Shown here: piece after piece, positions 62,157-64,000 of the stretch
How positions within the stretch are numbered: position 1 is the stretch's first letter
Layout of the letters: each line of letters opens with the position of its first letter
DNA from: Sphingobacterium deserti
Lineage (GTDB): Bacteria > Bacteroidota > Bacteroidia > Sphingobacteriales > Sphingobacteriaceae
Direction of reading: 5' to 3'
Length of the DNA stretch: 64,000 nucleotides
Assembly (NCBI RefSeq): GCF_000757725.1
Contig: NZ_JJMU01000062.1
Location: 1-64,000, forward strand
Notes under the pieces: model-generated
Databases searched by the model: none
What the model saw: only the letters and a program-made list of their open reading frames with translations
What the model was told of the DNA's origin: nothing
Translations under genes and position numbers: made by a program

Positions 62157-62882
62157 GTGTCTGACAGTTTAGTCATAATCCCTACATATAACGAGAAGGA
62201 AAACATCGAAAAGATTATTCGGAAAGTATTTTCCTTGGCTGTACCCTTTGATATTCTCATTGTGGATGATGGTTCCCCGGACGGGACAGGAAATATCGTA
62301 AAAGCGTTGCAGAAAGAATTTGGCGGACGTCTTTATATTGAAGAGCGAAGCGGGAAGCTGGGTTTAGGCACGGCATACATTCACGGCTTCAAATGGGCGC
62401 TTGGGCGGCACTACGACTATATTTTTGAAATGGATGCCGATTTCAGCCATAATCCTGAAGATTTAATTCGATTGCGAGAAGCTTGTTTGCTGGGAGCTGA
62501 TATGGCTGTTGGCTCTCGTTACATAAAAGGCGTGAACGTTGTAAACTGGCCCATGAGTCGAGTATTGATGTCTTATTTTGCCTCCGTTTACGTGCGTTTT
62601 ATTACAGGTATTGATGTACAAGATGCCACGGCCGGTTTCGTATGCTTCTCGAGAAAGGTATTAGAGAAAATTCCGTTGGATGGGATTAAGTTTGTGGGCT
62701 ATGCATTTCAGATCGAGATGAAATTCAAAGCTATTTTGTATAAATTCAAGGTGGTGGAAGTGCCTATAATTTTTACGGATAGGACAGAGGGTGTTTCCAA
62801 AATGAGTACGCGAATATTTCGGGAAGCATTTTTTGGTGTGATCCAATTGAAAATCGAAAGTTGGTTTAAAAAATACAATTAG
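62157..62882 (+). CDS. Polyprenol-phosphate mannosyltransferase-like glycosyltransferase (GT2)
   Basis: The 241-residue protein has a GT-A fold of the DPM1 type: VIIPTYNEKENI, VDDGSPDGT, DADFSHNP (the DxD metal site), GSRYIKGV, and GFVCFSRKVLE. The family transfers mannose or glucose from GDP/UDP-sugar to polyprenyl phosphate at the membrane. There is no membrane helix at the C-terminus, as in the short form. The start is GTG at 62157 (MSDSLVIIPTYNE); no in-frame ATG lies near. It is 25 bp upstream of ruvB. Confidence 0.93.
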   Translation: MSDSLVIIPTYNEKENIEKIIRKVFSLAVPFDILIVDDGSPDGTGNIVKALQKEFGGRLYIEERSGKLGLGTAYIHGFKWALGRHYDYIFEMDADFSHNPEDLIRLREACLLGADMAVGSRYIKGVNVVNWPMSRVLMSYFASVYVRFITGIDVQDATAGFVCFSRKVLEKIPLDGIKFVGYAFQIEMKFKAILYKFKVVEVPIIFTDRTEGVSKMSTRIFREAFFGVIQLKIESWFKKYN

Positions 62883-62889
62883 GTAACTT

Positions 62890-62897
62890 TACCTTTG
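62890..62897 (+). promoter_or_regulatory. -7 element upstream of ruvB
   Basis: TACCTTTG matches TAnnTTTG. Transcription would start within a few bases of the ATG at 62908, so the message would be almost leaderless; no clear -33 is seen. It may be fortuitous. Confidence 0.3.
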
Positions 62898-62907
62898 TTA
62901 AAGAAGT

Positions 62908-63933
62908 ATGATGAATGAAAATCTTGACCCTAATGCAGAACGTTTAACGCCCGTTGATAAGGATATTGAACGTGCATTGCGGCCGCAGGCATTTGAAGAT
63001 TTCACCGGTCAGGCTAAAATCCTTGAAAATCTATCTATTTTCGTTAAAGCTGCTAAACTTCGGGGCGAGGCTTTAGATCACGTGTTGTTACATGGTCCTC
63101 CAGGATTAGGGAAGACGACGCTTTCAAATATCATTGCTAACGAGATGGGCGTTAATATAAAAATTACGTCTGGACCTGTTTTGGATAAACCGGGAGATCT
63201 TGCAGGCCTGTTGACAAACCTGGAAGAAGGTGATGTGCTTTTTATTGACGAGATCCATCGGTTAAGCCCCTTGGTGGAGGAATATTTGTATTCGGCAATG
63301 GAAGATTTCAAAATTGATATCATGCTGGAAACTGGGCCTAACGCCCGCTCTGTTCAAATCTCACTTAACCCATTTACATTGATAGGTGCGACCACTCGAT
63401 CGGGGTTGTTGACCGCACCACTACGCGCGCGTTTCGGTATTAATGCAAGACTACAGTATTACGATGCTAAGTTGTTGACCACTATCGTATTACGATCGGC
63501 TAGTATTTTGAATACGCCTATTAGCGATGAAGGAGCTTACGAAATTGCCCGTAGAAGCAGAGGCACTCCGCGGATCGCCAATGCCCTGCTTCGAAGAACT
63601 CGGGATTTTGCACAAATTAAAGGGAACGGTGCCGTTGACAGAGCTATCGCACAGTACGCGCTTACTGCATTAAATGTAGATGAAAACGGTTTGGACGAGA
63701 TGGATAACCGCATTCTATTGACTATTATCGATAAGTTTAAGGGTGGTCCGGTTGGTCTAAAAACCATTGCTACCGCTGTCGGTGAGGATGAAGGCACAAT
63801 AGAAGAGGTTTACGAGCCTTTTTTAATTCAGGAGGGGTACTTAATGCGTACGTCTCGCGGAAGGGAATGTACGGAAACAGCCTACAAGCATCTAGGTAAG
63901 ATAAACTTGAATAAGGGAAACACCTTATTTTAG
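62908..63933 (+). CDS. ruvB: Holliday junction branch migration ATPase RuvB
   Basis: The 341-residue motor ATPase drives branch migration of Holliday junctions with RuvA during recombination and repair. It has Walker A GPPGLGKTT (about 55-63), Walker B FIDEIHRL, the sensor 1 region IGATTRSGLLTAPLRARFG, and the winged-helix domain at the end (GPVGLKTIATAVGEDEGTIE). The length matches the family. AAAGAAG precedes the ATG. ruvA is not in this window. Confidence 0.97.
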   Translation: MMNENLDPNAERLTPVDKDIERALRPQAFEDFTGQAKILENLSIFVKAAKLRGEALDHVLLHGPPGLGKTTLSNIIANEMGVNIKITSGPVLDKPGDLAGLLTNLEEGDVLFIDEIHRLSPLVEEYLYSAMEDFKIDIMLETGPNARSVQISLNPFTLIGATTRSGLLTAPLRARFGINARLQYYDAKLLTTIVLRSASILNTPISDEGAYEIARRSRGTPRIANALLRRTRDFAQIKGNGAVDRAIAQYALTALNVDENGLDEMDNRILLTIIDKFKGGPVGLKTIATAVGEDEGTIEEVYEPFLIQEGYLMRTSRGRECTETAYKHLGKINLNKGNTLF

Positions 63934-64000
63934 CGATCTAAAAATAGAATAAATCGGTAGCTCCTTGCTGATCAATTTTCACTCCATAAGCTAAAACTTG

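Overview
The window looks like chromosomal DNA of a Bacteroidota bacterium, most probably of the Sphingobacteriaceae (Sphingobacterium/Parapedobacter/Olivibacter type). The grounds are two SusC/SusD outer-membrane pairs, a TolC-HlyD export operon, a UMF1-family transporter, three POT peptide transporters, many PAS/GAF/7TMR-DISM kinases, weak Shine-Dalgarno sequences and promoters of the Bacteroidota kind (-7 TAnnTTTG with a -33 TTTG). No rRNA, tRNA, CRISPR array, phage or transposase was seen. The species assignment is inference.

Layout. 1-1150 is a gene-poor block of diverged intergenic repeats, ending at the terminator of a cold-shock gene. 1.6-4.8 kb holds a hypothetical gene, a membrane histidine kinase and a convergent GAF-PAS protein (phosphoacceptor domain only) with a response regulator. 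5.4-10.6 kb is an extracytoplasmic flavin/iron-reductase operon: ankyrin protein, DUF2271 protein, PepSY-flavodoxin-FNR reductase and ApbE flavin transferase. 10.8-16.3 kb is a compact GNAT acyltransferase, SAM methyltransferase, 7TMR-DISM kinase and REC-kinase operon facing a lone receiver protein; it is the best candidate here for an undescribed signal synthesis-and-sensing system. 16.5-19.5 kb carries a membrane metallophosphoesterase, a cytosolic zincin-like protein and two hypotheticals. 19.6-21.9 kb is a sulfur operon (TauE/SafE exporter plus persulfide dioxygenase-rhodanese) behind a perfect inverted repeat. 21.9-28.1 kb, on the minus strand, has a class A beta-lactamase-like hydrolase, an NAD(P)-binding protein and a TolC-HlyD-ABC membrane-domain export operon whose ABC subunit has no ATPase domain. 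28.4-35.3 kb has a secreted hypothetical, an ABC-F ATPase, a four-PAS kinase, a receiver protein and a universal stress protein operon. 35.5-37.5 kb is an ECF-like sigma factor with a membrane-anchored beta-barrel protein. 37.5-41.5 kb is mostly housekeeping (HAD phosphatase, proline dehydrogenase, S4 protein, AroB, ThuA-like). 41.8-52.3 kb holds two tandem SusC/SusD pairs. 52.5-64 kb holds a D-Ala-D-Ala carboxypeptidase, UMF1 transporter, LutA-like Fe-S protein, Tat-exported TIM-barrel protein, three POT transporters, a GT2 glycosyltransferase and RuvB.

How the genes work together. Signal transduction is very dense: four proteins carry full kinase cores, one carries a phosphoacceptor domain only, and three are lone receivers. 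The second theme is envelope transport: SusCD import, POT uptake, TolC-type export and flavin-based extracytoplasmic electron transfer. Six start codons were moved from the longest open frame to an internal ATG. At 16258 and 39384 the upstream pseudo-start lies inside a -7 promoter element; at 22839 and 28133 the internal ATG places a signal peptide or membrane segment at the N-terminus; at 34419 and 45111 it fits spacing or the paralogue.
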